A DNA stretch of 32,479 bases from a virus. Location: the IMG/VR virus record IMGVR_UViG_3300030118_001545, positions 1 through 32,479 of that record. One strand, given 5' to 3'. Under the pieces are notes generated by a model. That model searched no databases, was not told the origin of the DNA, and worked only from the letters and a program-made list of their open reading frames with translations. The translations under genes and the position numbers were made by a program. Position 1 is the first letter of the stretch. Each line of letters opens with the position of its first letter. Below are positions 7,793 through 16,322 of this stretch, piece by piece.

Positions 7793-10700
7793 ATGGCGGA
7801 ACTTAAAAATATGTTTGTCAAGGGTAAAATGAATTTAGACCTTGATGAAAGACTCATACCAAAAGGTGAATATAGAAAAGCACAAAATGTACTTATAACA
7901 AACAGTGAAGACTCTGATGTTGGAGCTATTGAAAATGTTAGAGGCAATGAGCTTATTGGTGATGCTTCTTTAAATCTAGGTAGTGGCGTAGAAGATACAG
8001 GTGTTTGTATAGGTTCTCATGTTGATGTTGCTAAAGAAAGAATATTTTGGTTTATAACAAATTTTACATCTTCTCAACCCGAGTCTGGAATAAATGATAT
8101 TGATAGAGCTGAGACTGGTTCAGATGAAAACTGTAGAATAATTATGAGAGAAAAAACCGGAACTATTCATGTTTTAGTAGACGGTGTTTTTTTAAATCTT
8201 ACAACTACTCATCATATAACAGGTGTTAATGTTATAGGGAATTTTTTATATTGGACAGATAATTATAATCAACCTAGATATATAGACGTTGAATTAGCTA
8301 AAACTGATCCAAACTACTACAACTGTGAAGAAAAAATATCTGTAGCAAAAGTTGCTCCTTTTTTACCTCCGTTTTTGCATAAATCAAACGAAGCATCGTC
8401 AGATGCTAATAAAGGTGATACATATACTTTAGTAACAACCGATCCTAACTCTAATACTCAGCACACAAAGTCTGAGTATATGGAAGAAAAGTTTATTAGA
8501 TTCGCTTATAGATATAAATATAATGATAATACATATTCTATTATATCACCGTTTACACAAAGCGTATTTAAACCTTTAAGTAATGGTGAGCTAAAGTTTG
8601 GTTCACAAGCAAAAACAGGTGGTAATAGTGCGCCTGGTCAACTTGCTTTTGAACCTGTAGTAAGTAGTAGTGTACAATATGTATATACTCATAACACTGT
8701 TCCTATAATGCAAAACGCTTATGACAAGGTTGTAATGCGTATACCAATACCAACCTGTAGTGATAATGGAATTATTTCAGAACATAATACAGCTGCTAAT
8801 CAAATAAGTAGCAACTCTTATCCTAATCTTTTAAAAATAGATAGTATTGAAATATTATTAAGAGAAGCTGGTACTAATTCTATACAAATAGTTGACACTT
8901 TAGATTTAGTAAATACAACAGGTTTAAATTTTGGAAGATATAAGCAAAAAAGAGCTCTTGGTGGAGGTCATTATTATAGACAAACTGTAGAGTACACTTA
9001 TTTAGCTAGAGATCCATTTAAGGTTCTACCAGAAAAACAATTAATAAGAGTTGGTGACAATGCTCCTGTAAGGGCAAAAGCTCAAGAAATTGTAGGTAGT
9101 AGACTTGTTTATGGAAATGTAACTTTAGGTTATGATTTACCTAGAGATGAAGACAATAAAAAAGGAATTAAGTTTTTTGTAACAAGTGGTCCTAAAAGTG
9201 AAAACGAGCAAACATACACAGCTGACTCTATTGGTCATTATTTTCACAACCACGAGCAATACAAATTTCACAATATAAAACAAAGAAGAACTTATCAAGT
9301 AGGTATAGTTTTAGTTGATAGATACGGTAGAACTTCACCGGTAATACCTTCTACATACAAAACAGATAACTTAGGTGATACACATACAGTTGATGCAGTT
9401 ACAGCTGATTTAAAAAGTAGTTTTACTGACGCTAATGGAGATACTCATTACAGTTGGAGTGACACTGGTATTGCTTATGGTCAGGCTTTATCAGTAGAGT
9501 TTCCAGACTCTAGAATAGTAGAAAGTAAAAAAACTTTTGATAAAGACTTAAAACCAAATGGTTGGTATTCTTGGAGAATAGTTGTAAAGCAAGTTGAACA
9601 AGATTATTACAACGTGTATACCCAACATCCAATGGTTAACTGGAGTAGTAATGATGCTACAACTACTTTTGGAGATGCTGGTAGTATGACAGGTTATAGA
9701 GATCAACATATAAAAGGTAGATTTACTACAAGTAACGATTCAAGAAGTTGGTTTTCTTTAACAAACGACAATATAAATAAAGTCCCTAGATCTATTAAAA
9801 ACTTTAATGATGATGGTAGAGATTTTGGAGTAGACAGAGATGGTTTTGGTAGACTAGTTACAAACACAAACGAAGGCTTGACTGGTTCTGAGGTTAAGTT
9901 ATATCCAAAAGTTGTACAAGTATCTAATGGCACTACAGGAATAGCAAACAATCATTTTGATTCTGTAATGGGTGATCCTGATCAAGATTATATAAACGTT
10001 TTAAGTATTGGTTCTGCTATTGATCAAGGATTATCAAGTTTGTCTAATGCAAAAAAAGACGATGGTAACAATAATCCAAACAGCGTTCAAGATTCTAGTT
10101 TTGAAGATAGACCTAGACCTTATAGTTTTTTAGCTGATAATCACAAAAATCCTTTAGTAGCTGAAATACCTAATTTATATAATGAACCTGTTGCGGTTCA
10201 AGGTGAGTTTCAAGTTTCTTCAATAGGAACAAACAGTGCTAATCCACCTACAGCAACTACAGCGGCAGACAACGAAAATATAAATGATGCTATTAGAACA
10301 ACAAATAATAATTTTGCTAATATGCCTTTTGGTTATCCAAACGGTAAAGACAAAGGTTTAACTGTTTTTGAAACAAAGCCGTTTGAGTCAAATATAGATA
10401 TATATTATGAAACATCTAGTTGCGGTTTAGTTAGAGATTTAAATGAACATTGTGACTTTGCAAACGCAGGGCCTACAAATATACAAATAACACCTACTTT
10501 TCAAGAAACAAGTTTTACAGCTGGTTTAGCAGCTAATATATTAGAAGAAGCTAAGTTTTCATCTACAGCTGGTCAAAATCATGCGCAAATTGGTGCTTTA
10601 ACAGCTACACCTGACGATCCAAACAGTCAAGGTATAACAATAACAAATTTTGAAATACTTGCTTGTAGTAATGGTTTTAACGATGGTAATGATTTAGGTA

Positions 10701-11857
10701 AGTTTTCTATAGCTTTTGAAGATGATAAATCTTTTATTAAAATATCTACTAGACAAGCAACTCAAACAGATGCTCATAATTTTAACTTATCAACAGGTGG
10801 TACTGTGCTTAGGTTAGATTATAAAAATATTAGAAACTTTACAGCAACTTCAACTAACTTTGTTGATGCTGCAGGGAATTTACCATCAGCTTTTGATACA
10901 GATGGTTTTTATAGAGTTATTCATTATCTTGGTCAACACAGTAGTGCTAACAACAACGAAATGATAAGACAGTGTATTGTTGTTCAAGTTGTAAATAATC
11001 AGGTAACAAACTTTTTTGGTTCTAACTTAAGTAATGTGCCTACTAACATAAATCAACAGTTTATGTTAAAAACAAATGATTTATTTGCTTTTCAAAATAA
11101 CAACTCAAGAGACGTGTTTACTCTAACGTTAAGAGCTATACAAAGTAATCAAGTAACTGGTAATGAAAATATAACAGTTACTATAATAAATTCAAAACCA
11201 ACAGCAAATAACCACCCTAGCATATTAATACCTAGCACAACACAACCAGGCCCGGGTGGTGGTAAAAACTTAGCAACACTAACAGCTGTTAATGGCTCTG
11301 CAGATCCGCTTAATAACACTTTTGGATTAACAAGTACTTTAGGTGGAACAAACGCTAGTTCTTTTGAGCTAAACCAAAACGGTTTTGCTCCAGGTAACTT
11401 TCTTTTAGGTGCTAGTAGTACTTTTAATTTTGCCGCTTTATTTGGTACTCCTAGTAACGGTGTTTACCCTAATTCACCTTCAATAGCATGGCAAGTAGAA
11501 GACAACGGTGGTTTAAACTCACTTTTAGATGGTAGTATAGCAACAGGTATAAGTTTTATAGGTGTTCAAGTTATAAACATACAAGGTTACCATGATTCAA
11601 TAAGTGGAGCTAACGCTTGTACAGGAGTTCAAACACAAACTTTAACTAGTTACGCTGTTACAAAAGGAACTGCTACTCAAATGTACACATCAGCGGGTGG
11701 TTTACAAATAGGCAACAAAGTTTACACTAATAATAATTTAACACAAACTCCTGGCGCTGGTTTTATAGCGATAGCAGTTGGAACAGGTCATAAGTCCTAT
11801 CCAATAGATGCTTCAGGAGCAATAACAGGCGCGGGAACTACGTGCGTAATAGTATAA
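7793..11857 (+). CDS. Tail nozzle/muzzle protein, N-terminal part
   Basis: A 1354-aa tail protein. It opens with NMFVKGKMNLDLDERLIPKG then EYRKAQNVLITNSEDSDVGA, the hallmark start of the large nozzle ('stabilization') proteins of crAss-like and marine podoviruses, placed like T7 gp12 at the tail tip. Residues 1-620 are the nozzle-type body. Residues about 880-1270 are beta-rich, Asn/Thr-rich modules that may be Ig- or cadherin-like (for example around WQVEDNGGLNS). The last ~80 residues form a separate-looking Gly/Thr-rich domain ending TTCVIV. In relatives as I recall them, the sequence continues into the region encoded here by the next gene, so the nozzle appears split. The next ATG lies 2 bases after this stop codon in another frame. 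Confidence 0.75.
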   Translation: MAELKNMFVKGKMNLDLDERLIPKGEYRKAQNVLITNSEDSDVGAIENVRGNELIGDASLNLGSGVEDTGVCIGSHVDVAKERIFWFITNFTSSQPESGINDIDRAETGSDENCRIIMREKTGTIHVLVDGVFLNLTTTHHITGVNVIGNFLYWTDNYNQPRYIDVELAKTDPNYYNCEEKISVAKVAPFLPPFLHKSNEASSDANKGDTYTLVTTDPNSNTQHTKSEYMEEKFIRFAYRYKYNDNTYSIISPFTQSVFKPLSNGELKFGSQAKTGGNSAPGQLAFEPVVSSSVQYVYTHNTVPIMQNAYDKVVMRIPIPTCSDNGIISEHNTAANQISSNSYPNLLKIDSIEILLREAGTNSIQIVDTLDLVNTTGLNFGRYKQKRALGGGHYYRQTVEYTYLARDPFKVLPEKQLIRVGDNAPVRAKAQEIVGSRLVYGNVTLGYDLPRDEDNKKGIKFFVTSGPKSENEQTYTADSIGHYFHNHEQYKFHNIKQRRTYQVGIVLVDRYGRTSPVIPSTYKTDNLGDTHTVDAVTADLKSSFTDANGDTHYSWSDTGIAYGQALSVEFPDSRIVESKKTFDKDLKPNGWYSWRIVVKQVEQDYYNVYTQHPMVNWSSNDATTTFGDAGSMTGYRDQHIKGRFTTSNDSRSWFSLTNDNINKVPRSIKNFNDDGRDFGVDRDGFGRLVTNTNEGLTGSEVKLYPKVVQVSNGTTGIANNHFDSVMGDPDQDYINVLSIGSAIDQGLSSLSNAKKDDGNNNPNSVQDSSFEDRPRPYSFLADNHKNPLVAEIPNLYNEPVAVQGEFQVSSIGTNSANPPTATTAADNENINDAIRTTNNNFANMPFGYPNGKDKGLTVFETKPFESNIDIYYETSSCGLVRDLNEHCDFANAGPTNIQITPTFQETSFTAGLAANILEEAKFSSTAGQNHAQIGALTATPDDPNSQGITITNFEILACSNGFNDGNDLGKFSIAFEDDKSFIKISTRQATQTDAHNFNLSTGGTVLRLDYKNIRNFTATSTNFVDAAGNLPSAFDTDGFYRVIHYLGQHSSANNNEMIRQCIVVQVVNNQVTNFFGSNLSNVPTNINQQFMLKTNDLFAFQNNNSRDVFTLTLRAIQSNQVTGNENITVTIINSKPTANNHPSILIPSTTQPGPGGGKNLATLTAVNGSADPLNNTFGLTSTLGGTNASSFELNQNGFAPGNFLLGASSTFNFAALFGTPSNGVYPNSPSIAWQVEDNGGLNSLLDGSIATGISFIGVQVINIQGYHDSISGANACTGVQTQTLTSYAVTKGTATQMYTSAGGLQIGNKVYTNNNLTQTPGAGFIAIAVGTGHKSYPIDASGAITGAGTTCVIV

Positions 11858-11859
11858 AT

Positions 11860-13209
11860 ATGGGAGCAATATTAGAAATATCTTACTTTAACTCTATAGT
11901 TTTATCAGGTGGTAGAACTCACGGCACACCAACTACAGAAACAACTGGTGTGTATCATATAGAAGAGTCTAGAATAAAAGGTGAGTTTAACGGTAGGCAA
12001 ATGGATTATGGTGTTAAAGCGCATATTACAGATGAAGAGTATGGTTCAAAGGTTAGAGAAAACGCTATGACATACTCTGGTATATTTAACTCCAGAACAA
12101 GTGTTAATGAATTAAATCAGTTTCCTAGTGGAGAAGATATAACTAGAGCCGTTGATATTGCTGAAGGTAGTATACAAAAACTACACGCAGAAGATACTAA
12201 TTTAAATATATTTCAAGAAAACAAAGTAAATAGGGCTTTAATTGACAAAGACGCTATATTTACAGCTGAAGGACAACCGTTAACAGCATCAGGAAAAATT
12301 GTTATAGGTCAAATAACTCCTTATTCTGGTGAATATGGTATAGGCACTAATCCTGAAAGCTTTGCTGTTTATGGTAACAGAAAATACTTTGCAGATAAAA
12401 GAAGAGGAGCTATATTAAGATTATCAAGAGACGGCTTAACACCTATATCAGATGCTGGTATGAAAGACTGGTTTAAAGATAACCTAAAAGTATGTGATAC
12501 TATATATGGGGCTTATGACGAGCAAAAAGGCACTTATTGTATAACTCTTGAAACCAACGACGTTGTTAATAGACCTATAAAAAACGGTATGGTATCAGTA
12601 ACTCCACTTGGAGCTGATGCTGACATAAAAGATTATGCTACACTTTGTTATTCTGAAAGAGTAAAAGGTTGGACTTCTTTTTACACATATAGAGTTAGAC
12701 ATGGTTTAAGCATGAATAATGATTTTTACACTTTTACAGGTAACGACTTATGGTTACAGCATAGCGAAGATGTGGCTAGAGGTAGTTTTTACAATATATT
12801 ATATCCATCTGATGTTGATTTTGTATTTAATGACCAGCCTCAAACAGTTAAAACGTTTTTAACTATAAACTACGAAGGTACTACTGGTTGGTCTATGAAA
12901 AACTTTGAAACAGGTGGAAATACTATAAGTGGTTATAATACATACAATGATATGAATACTTGTTTTGAAGTTCCCAGCGAAGGAACTCAACTAGGAGGTC
13001 AAACAATAGGTTTTGTTAAAAAAGAAGGTTTTTATTTTAGTGAATTAAAAAATAAAGCTTTAGACTTTTTTCAAGATAACTCACACTTCAACACAACAGG
13101 TGTTAAAGGTTATTTTGCTGATATTAAAATGAGGTATTATAATACATCAGAAACATCATCAACAAGTAAAGCAGAATTATTTTCTGTAAACAGTGAAGTA
13201 ATAGTTTAA
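11860..13209 (+). CDS. Tail nozzle protein, C-terminal part (separate gene)
   Basis: A 449-aa protein counted from ATG 11860. A GTG at 11842 would add six residues but overlaps the previous gene; the ATG after TAAAT fits the genome's start pattern better. It contains LNQFPSGEDITRAVDIAEGS, NPESFAVYGNRKYFADKRRG and LSRDGLTPISDAGMKDWF, blocks I recognise from the C-terminal half of single-chain nozzle proteins. The repeated beta pattern is consistent with a propeller-like domain. It most likely assembles with the product of the preceding gene into one nozzle. It has no signal peptide. The product could also be an independent tail-tip protein. Confidence 0.7.
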   Translation: MGAILEISYFNSIVLSGGRTHGTPTTETTGVYHIEESRIKGEFNGRQMDYGVKAHITDEEYGSKVRENAMTYSGIFNSRTSVNELNQFPSGEDITRAVDIAEGSIQKLHAEDTNLNIFQENKVNRALIDKDAIFTAEGQPLTASGKIVIGQITPYSGEYGIGTNPESFAVYGNRKYFADKRRGAILRLSRDGLTPISDAGMKDWFKDNLKVCDTIYGAYDEQKGTYCITLETNDVVNRPIKNGMVSVTPLGADADIKDYATLCYSERVKGWTSFYTYRVRHGLSMNNDFYTFTGNDLWLQHSEDVARGSFYNILYPSDVDFVFNDQPQTVKTFLTINYEGTTGWSMKNFETGGNTISGYNTYNDMNTCFEVPSEGTQLGGQTIGFVKKEGFYFSELKNKALDFFQDNSHFNTTGVKGYFADIKMRYYNTSETSSTSKAELFSVNSEVIV

Positions 13210-13213
13210 TTAT

Positions 13214-13669
13214 ATGAAATTACAAAATAAAGTTGATTACAGAAACAATGTAATGCAACTAGAAGAAAAATTTAAAAACACTGAAGGCGCTTTAGTAGGT
13301 GAAGAGCTAGATAAGTACAACCCTTTAAAACATACGTTTTGTGAAGGTTTTTATTTAAGAGAAGTAAGTTCGCCTGCTGGTCAATTTTTAATTTCAAAAA
13401 TACACAAATTTGATCACCCTTATTTTTTAATGGAAGGTGAATGTTGTGTTTTAACAGAAGAAGGACCAATAAGAATAAAAGCACCTTATTATAGTATAAC
13501 AAAAGCAGGTACTAAAAGAATTGTGTACACTAACACTAGTGTTAAATGGGTTACAGTACACGCTACAAAAAACACTGATTTAGAAAAAATCGAAGAAGAA
13601 ATTATAGCAAAAGATTTTAACGATCCTGCTATAGATATAAAAATTTTAAAACAATTAAAAAACAAATAA
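13214..13669 (+). CDS. Cupin-like phage protein
   Basis: A 151-aa protein with a predicted small beta-barrel: residues about 55-115 include HKFDHPYFLMEGECCVLTEE, then RIKAPYYSITKAGTKRIVY and KWVTVHATK. This spacing of His, Gly-Glu and a late His resembles the cupin double-stranded beta-helix, with potential metal ligands. N- and C-terminal parts are helical and charged. Similar proteins are common in tail regions of marine phages, with no established function that I know of. It starts 4 bases after the nozzle gene and ends 1 base before the next gene, so it belongs to the tail/ejection operon. Enzyme activity is not implied. Confidence 0.6.
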   Translation: MKLQNKVDYRNNVMQLEEKFKNTEGALVGEELDKYNPLKHTFCEGFYLREVSSPAGQFLISKIHKFDHPYFLMEGECCVLTEEGPIRIKAPYYSITKAGTKRIVYTNTSVKWVTVHATKNTDLEKIEEEIIAKDFNDPAIDIKILKQLKNK

Positions 13670-13670
13670 T

Positions 13671-14351
13671 ATGGCATGGATAGCAGTAGGTATTGGCGTC
13701 GCAAGTTTAGCATCATCGGCGTATAGTGCCCATAAGTCAAATCAACAAGCTAAAAGATCTGGTAGAAGAGCTAGTAGGCTTGAGGGTAAAATGGATGATT
13801 TAGAAGCTAACAGACAAGAGGTTATAAACCCGTTTAGCGGTATGAGAAACCTGTCTGATATGGTAAGTAATCCATTTGCTAATTTACAAGTAGCAACAGA
13901 AGCAGCTGAGTTTCAAGCTGAAGAAGCTGATATAGCTTTAGCCAACATGGTAGATACACTACAAGCTACTGGTCAAGGTGCTGGTGGTGCTACTGCTTTA
14001 GCACAAGCTGCTTTAAGAAGTAAAAGAGGTATATCTGCAGATATAGCAAAACAAGAGGCTGAAAACGAAATGGCTAGAGCTACTGGTGAAGCAAACGCTC
14101 AAACCATGAGGTTTAACGAAGCTAGACGTATGCAAGCTATGACTGCACAAGGTAGACAATACATGTTTGAAACTCAAGAAAACAGAGATATTGCTCAACT
14201 AGATAGACTTGCTGGCTTAATAACTGGGGCCAGATCTAATGAGAATAAAGCAAGAGGACAAAGCTCGTCAATAATAGGAAGTGCTTTACCAAATGCTCTT
14301 ATGGCTGGACTTGGAGCTCATAATGCAATGAACCCAACTGGCCCAGCTTAA
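13671..14351 (+). CDS. Putative internal virion (ejection) protein, T7 gp14-like by position
   Basis: A 226-aa protein. The N-terminus (AWIAVGIGVASLASSAYSAH) is a weak hydrophobic, small-residue helix, followed by a Lys/Arg stretch and long Ala/Gln/Glu-rich helices. The central GGATALAQAALRSKRGISAD and the later MTAQGRQYMFETQENRDIAQ are recognisable in a family found next to nozzle genes in crAss-like and flavobacterial phages. First of three consecutive genes matching the T7 gp14-gp15-gp16 layout, it would be ejected with DNA and enter the host envelope. Function is inferred from order and composition. Confidence 0.55.
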   Translation: MAWIAVGIGVASLASSAYSAHKSNQQAKRSGRRASRLEGKMDDLEANRQEVINPFSGMRNLSDMVSNPFANLQVATEAAEFQAEEADIALANMVDTLQATGQGAGGATALAQAALRSKRGISADIAKQEAENEMARATGEANAQTMRFNEARRMQAMTAQGRQYMFETQENRDIAQLDRLAGLITGARSNENKARGQSSSIIGSALPNALMAGLGAHNAMNPTGPA

Positions 14352-14364
14352 ATAAAATAATAAT

Positions 14365-16311
14365 ATGGCAACAAAAACAGGAATACCAAGAGTAGGTGTA
14401 GAACAATACAATACAAATATAAAATCACCTGGAATTAATAAGCATACTACTTATACTAAAGGAGAAGTAGCAGAAATAACTGATTACGCTAAAGTTAACA
14501 GGGATATACAAAAATCTATAGCAAATATGGGTGAGGAGCTAGGAGAGTTTGTTGCTGCTGAAAGAGAAAGAAAAACTCTTGATCCAGATGTAGCTGCAGA
14601 ATTAGGACTAGATCCTGAAAGTACATATAGTAGGGGTGATTTTATAGCTAATCAAATGAAAGAAAATCCAGACATGACTCGTAAAGAAGCTAGACAAGCC
14701 TGGAGAAGAGCTAAAAAAGGTTCACAACCTGCTGATGTTGATGATACTAGTATAGAAGAGAAAAAACAAATAGTTAATGAAGTTGCTGATGAAATAGGTG
14801 AAAAATCTGATAACGCGTTTACAAATGCCGCTGAAGATATATTAGGTGGTAGAAACTTTAATCAGCTAAATAGAAGACAAAAGATTTTAGCTAAAAAACA
14901 ATTAGGAAAGTTGGCTCAAACAAAGCAAAGTATGGCTACACTTATGACAGAGTGGGCTGGTGCAGATCCTAATGATATTTCTTGGAAGAAATATGGTTCA
15001 CACCCAGACGTTGCTGATTTTATGCAATATATAATAAGTGGCGATGGTGCTGAAAAAGACGGCTTACCTTATACTTTTAGTAGTGAAAACGGTGGTACTA
15101 TATTATATGGTGATAATAAAAAACTTTTAATGAGAGATTTAGAAGCTGGTAAACATATTTATGCTACAGCTGATAACAAACAATTAAAAGAAGATGTAGC
15201 TGAAACAACTAAAAACAATGTTGCTATTTTATTAAAAGCTGAAGATAAAATTATTAAATCGTTAAACGACCAAAGCACTAAACCAACTGATGAGGCTTAC
15301 GAATATAATAGAGAGCAAAATATTAGAGATATGGTAAGGGCTGAATACAACCAAGGTATGTATGAAGATGTCTGGAACGCTGAGATGAGAAACCGCTTTG
15401 AAAATGGTAGATACGTAAACTACAACCCTGAAAAACATCAACAACTTGTTGAAGATTATTTATACGAACAGTATAATGAAAAAATGGGTGAACAAAGTCC
15501 TTTATTAACACGTGATATGGAAGATGTTAGTAATATTCAAGTTGATCCCGTTAAAGGTGGTAAAGTTAGAATAGGAAGTAGTAGTGGTGGTTATAAAGAC
15601 GTAGACGCTGCTTTATTTGATAGAATAAATCAAAATATTCTACCTGCATTTAAAAATATGTTACAAGACCCTAACACTGAACCTTATGGAAAAAATAACC
15701 CACTACCAAAAATAGAAAGACCAGAGTATGAAGCTATGTTTAAAGATGCTGAAAAAACAACTGGAACTGCAAAAAATAAAAAATTAAATGCTGCTATTGA
15801 AGCTGATAGAGGTGGTTTACAAAGAGGTCATAATAGATTAAACAATGCTGTTGAAAGGTTTAACGCAGCTGATGGTAATATAAACGATCCTTCGTTAAGC
15901 GCTGGAGATAGAGATATGATAAAAGCTTATATTGAGTATGAAGATGGTTTTGATGAAAACTTTGATTTAAACAACATATTTGACAAGGCATCAAAAGTAA
16001 AAAATGTTAATTTCGATAGATCTGATAAAATAATAAGTTTAGATTTAGATGGTGAAAGACAAACATTTGATTTAAAAAATCCTACTGAGTTTGAAGAGTT
16101 TGCTGCTTTAGTAATAAAAAGAACTGGTGATGACTCTACTGACGGAACGTTTATATTAAAACAATTATTATTTAAAGATGGTGCTCAGTTTAAATCGTAT
16201 AAAAGACCTTTAACAATTTTTGACAAAGAAGAAAAAAATCCTAATGAGTTAAAAGGTTCTGGAATGAAGGACGATGAAACTATTCAAGGTTCAATGAACC
16301 CTAACGAATAA
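14365..16311 (+). CDS. Putative internal virion protein, T7 gp15-like by position
   Basis: A 648-aa, highly charged, mostly helical protein without signal peptide or membrane segment. I see no catalytic motif. The N-terminal 40 residues are Gly/Thr-rich; coiled-coil-like stretches include residues 45-70 and 95-125; the C-terminus is acidic with several Asp/Asn-rich turns. It is sandwiched between the 226-aa and 2297-aa genes with gaps of only 13 and 11 bases, so it is probably a core/cargo protein packaged and ejected with them. An alternative is a tail-associated structural protein. Confidence 0.5.
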   Translation: MATKTGIPRVGVEQYNTNIKSPGINKHTTYTKGEVAEITDYAKVNRDIQKSIANMGEELGEFVAAERERKTLDPDVAAELGLDPESTYSRGDFIANQMKENPDMTRKEARQAWRRAKKGSQPADVDDTSIEEKKQIVNEVADEIGEKSDNAFTNAAEDILGGRNFNQLNRRQKILAKKQLGKLAQTKQSMATLMTEWAGADPNDISWKKYGSHPDVADFMQYIISGDGAEKDGLPYTFSSENGGTILYGDNKKLLMRDLEAGKHIYATADNKQLKEDVAETTKNNVAILLKAEDKIIKSLNDQSTKPTDEAYEYNREQNIRDMVRAEYNQGMYEDVWNAEMRNRFENGRYVNYNPEKHQQLVEDYLYEQYNEKMGEQSPLLTRDMEDVSNIQVDPVKGGKVRIGSSSGGYKDVDAALFDRINQNILPAFKNMLQDPNTEPYGKNNPLPKIERPEYEAMFKDAEKTTGTAKNKKLNAAIEADRGGLQRGHNRLNNAVERFNAADGNINDPSLSAGDRDMIKAYIEYEDGFDENFDLNNIFDKASKVKNVNFDRSDKIISLDLDGERQTFDLKNPTEFEEFAALVIKRTGDDSTDGTFILKQLLFKDGAQFKSYKRPLTIFDKEEKNPNELKGSGMKDDETIQGSMNPNE

Positions 16312-16322
16312 AAATAAAATAT

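Noticed and set aside
11842-11859. GTG start giving a longer second nozzle protein
   Set aside because: It overlaps the previous gene by 16 bases, while ATG 11860 follows that gene's stop codon by 2 bases in the genome's usual A/T-rich context.
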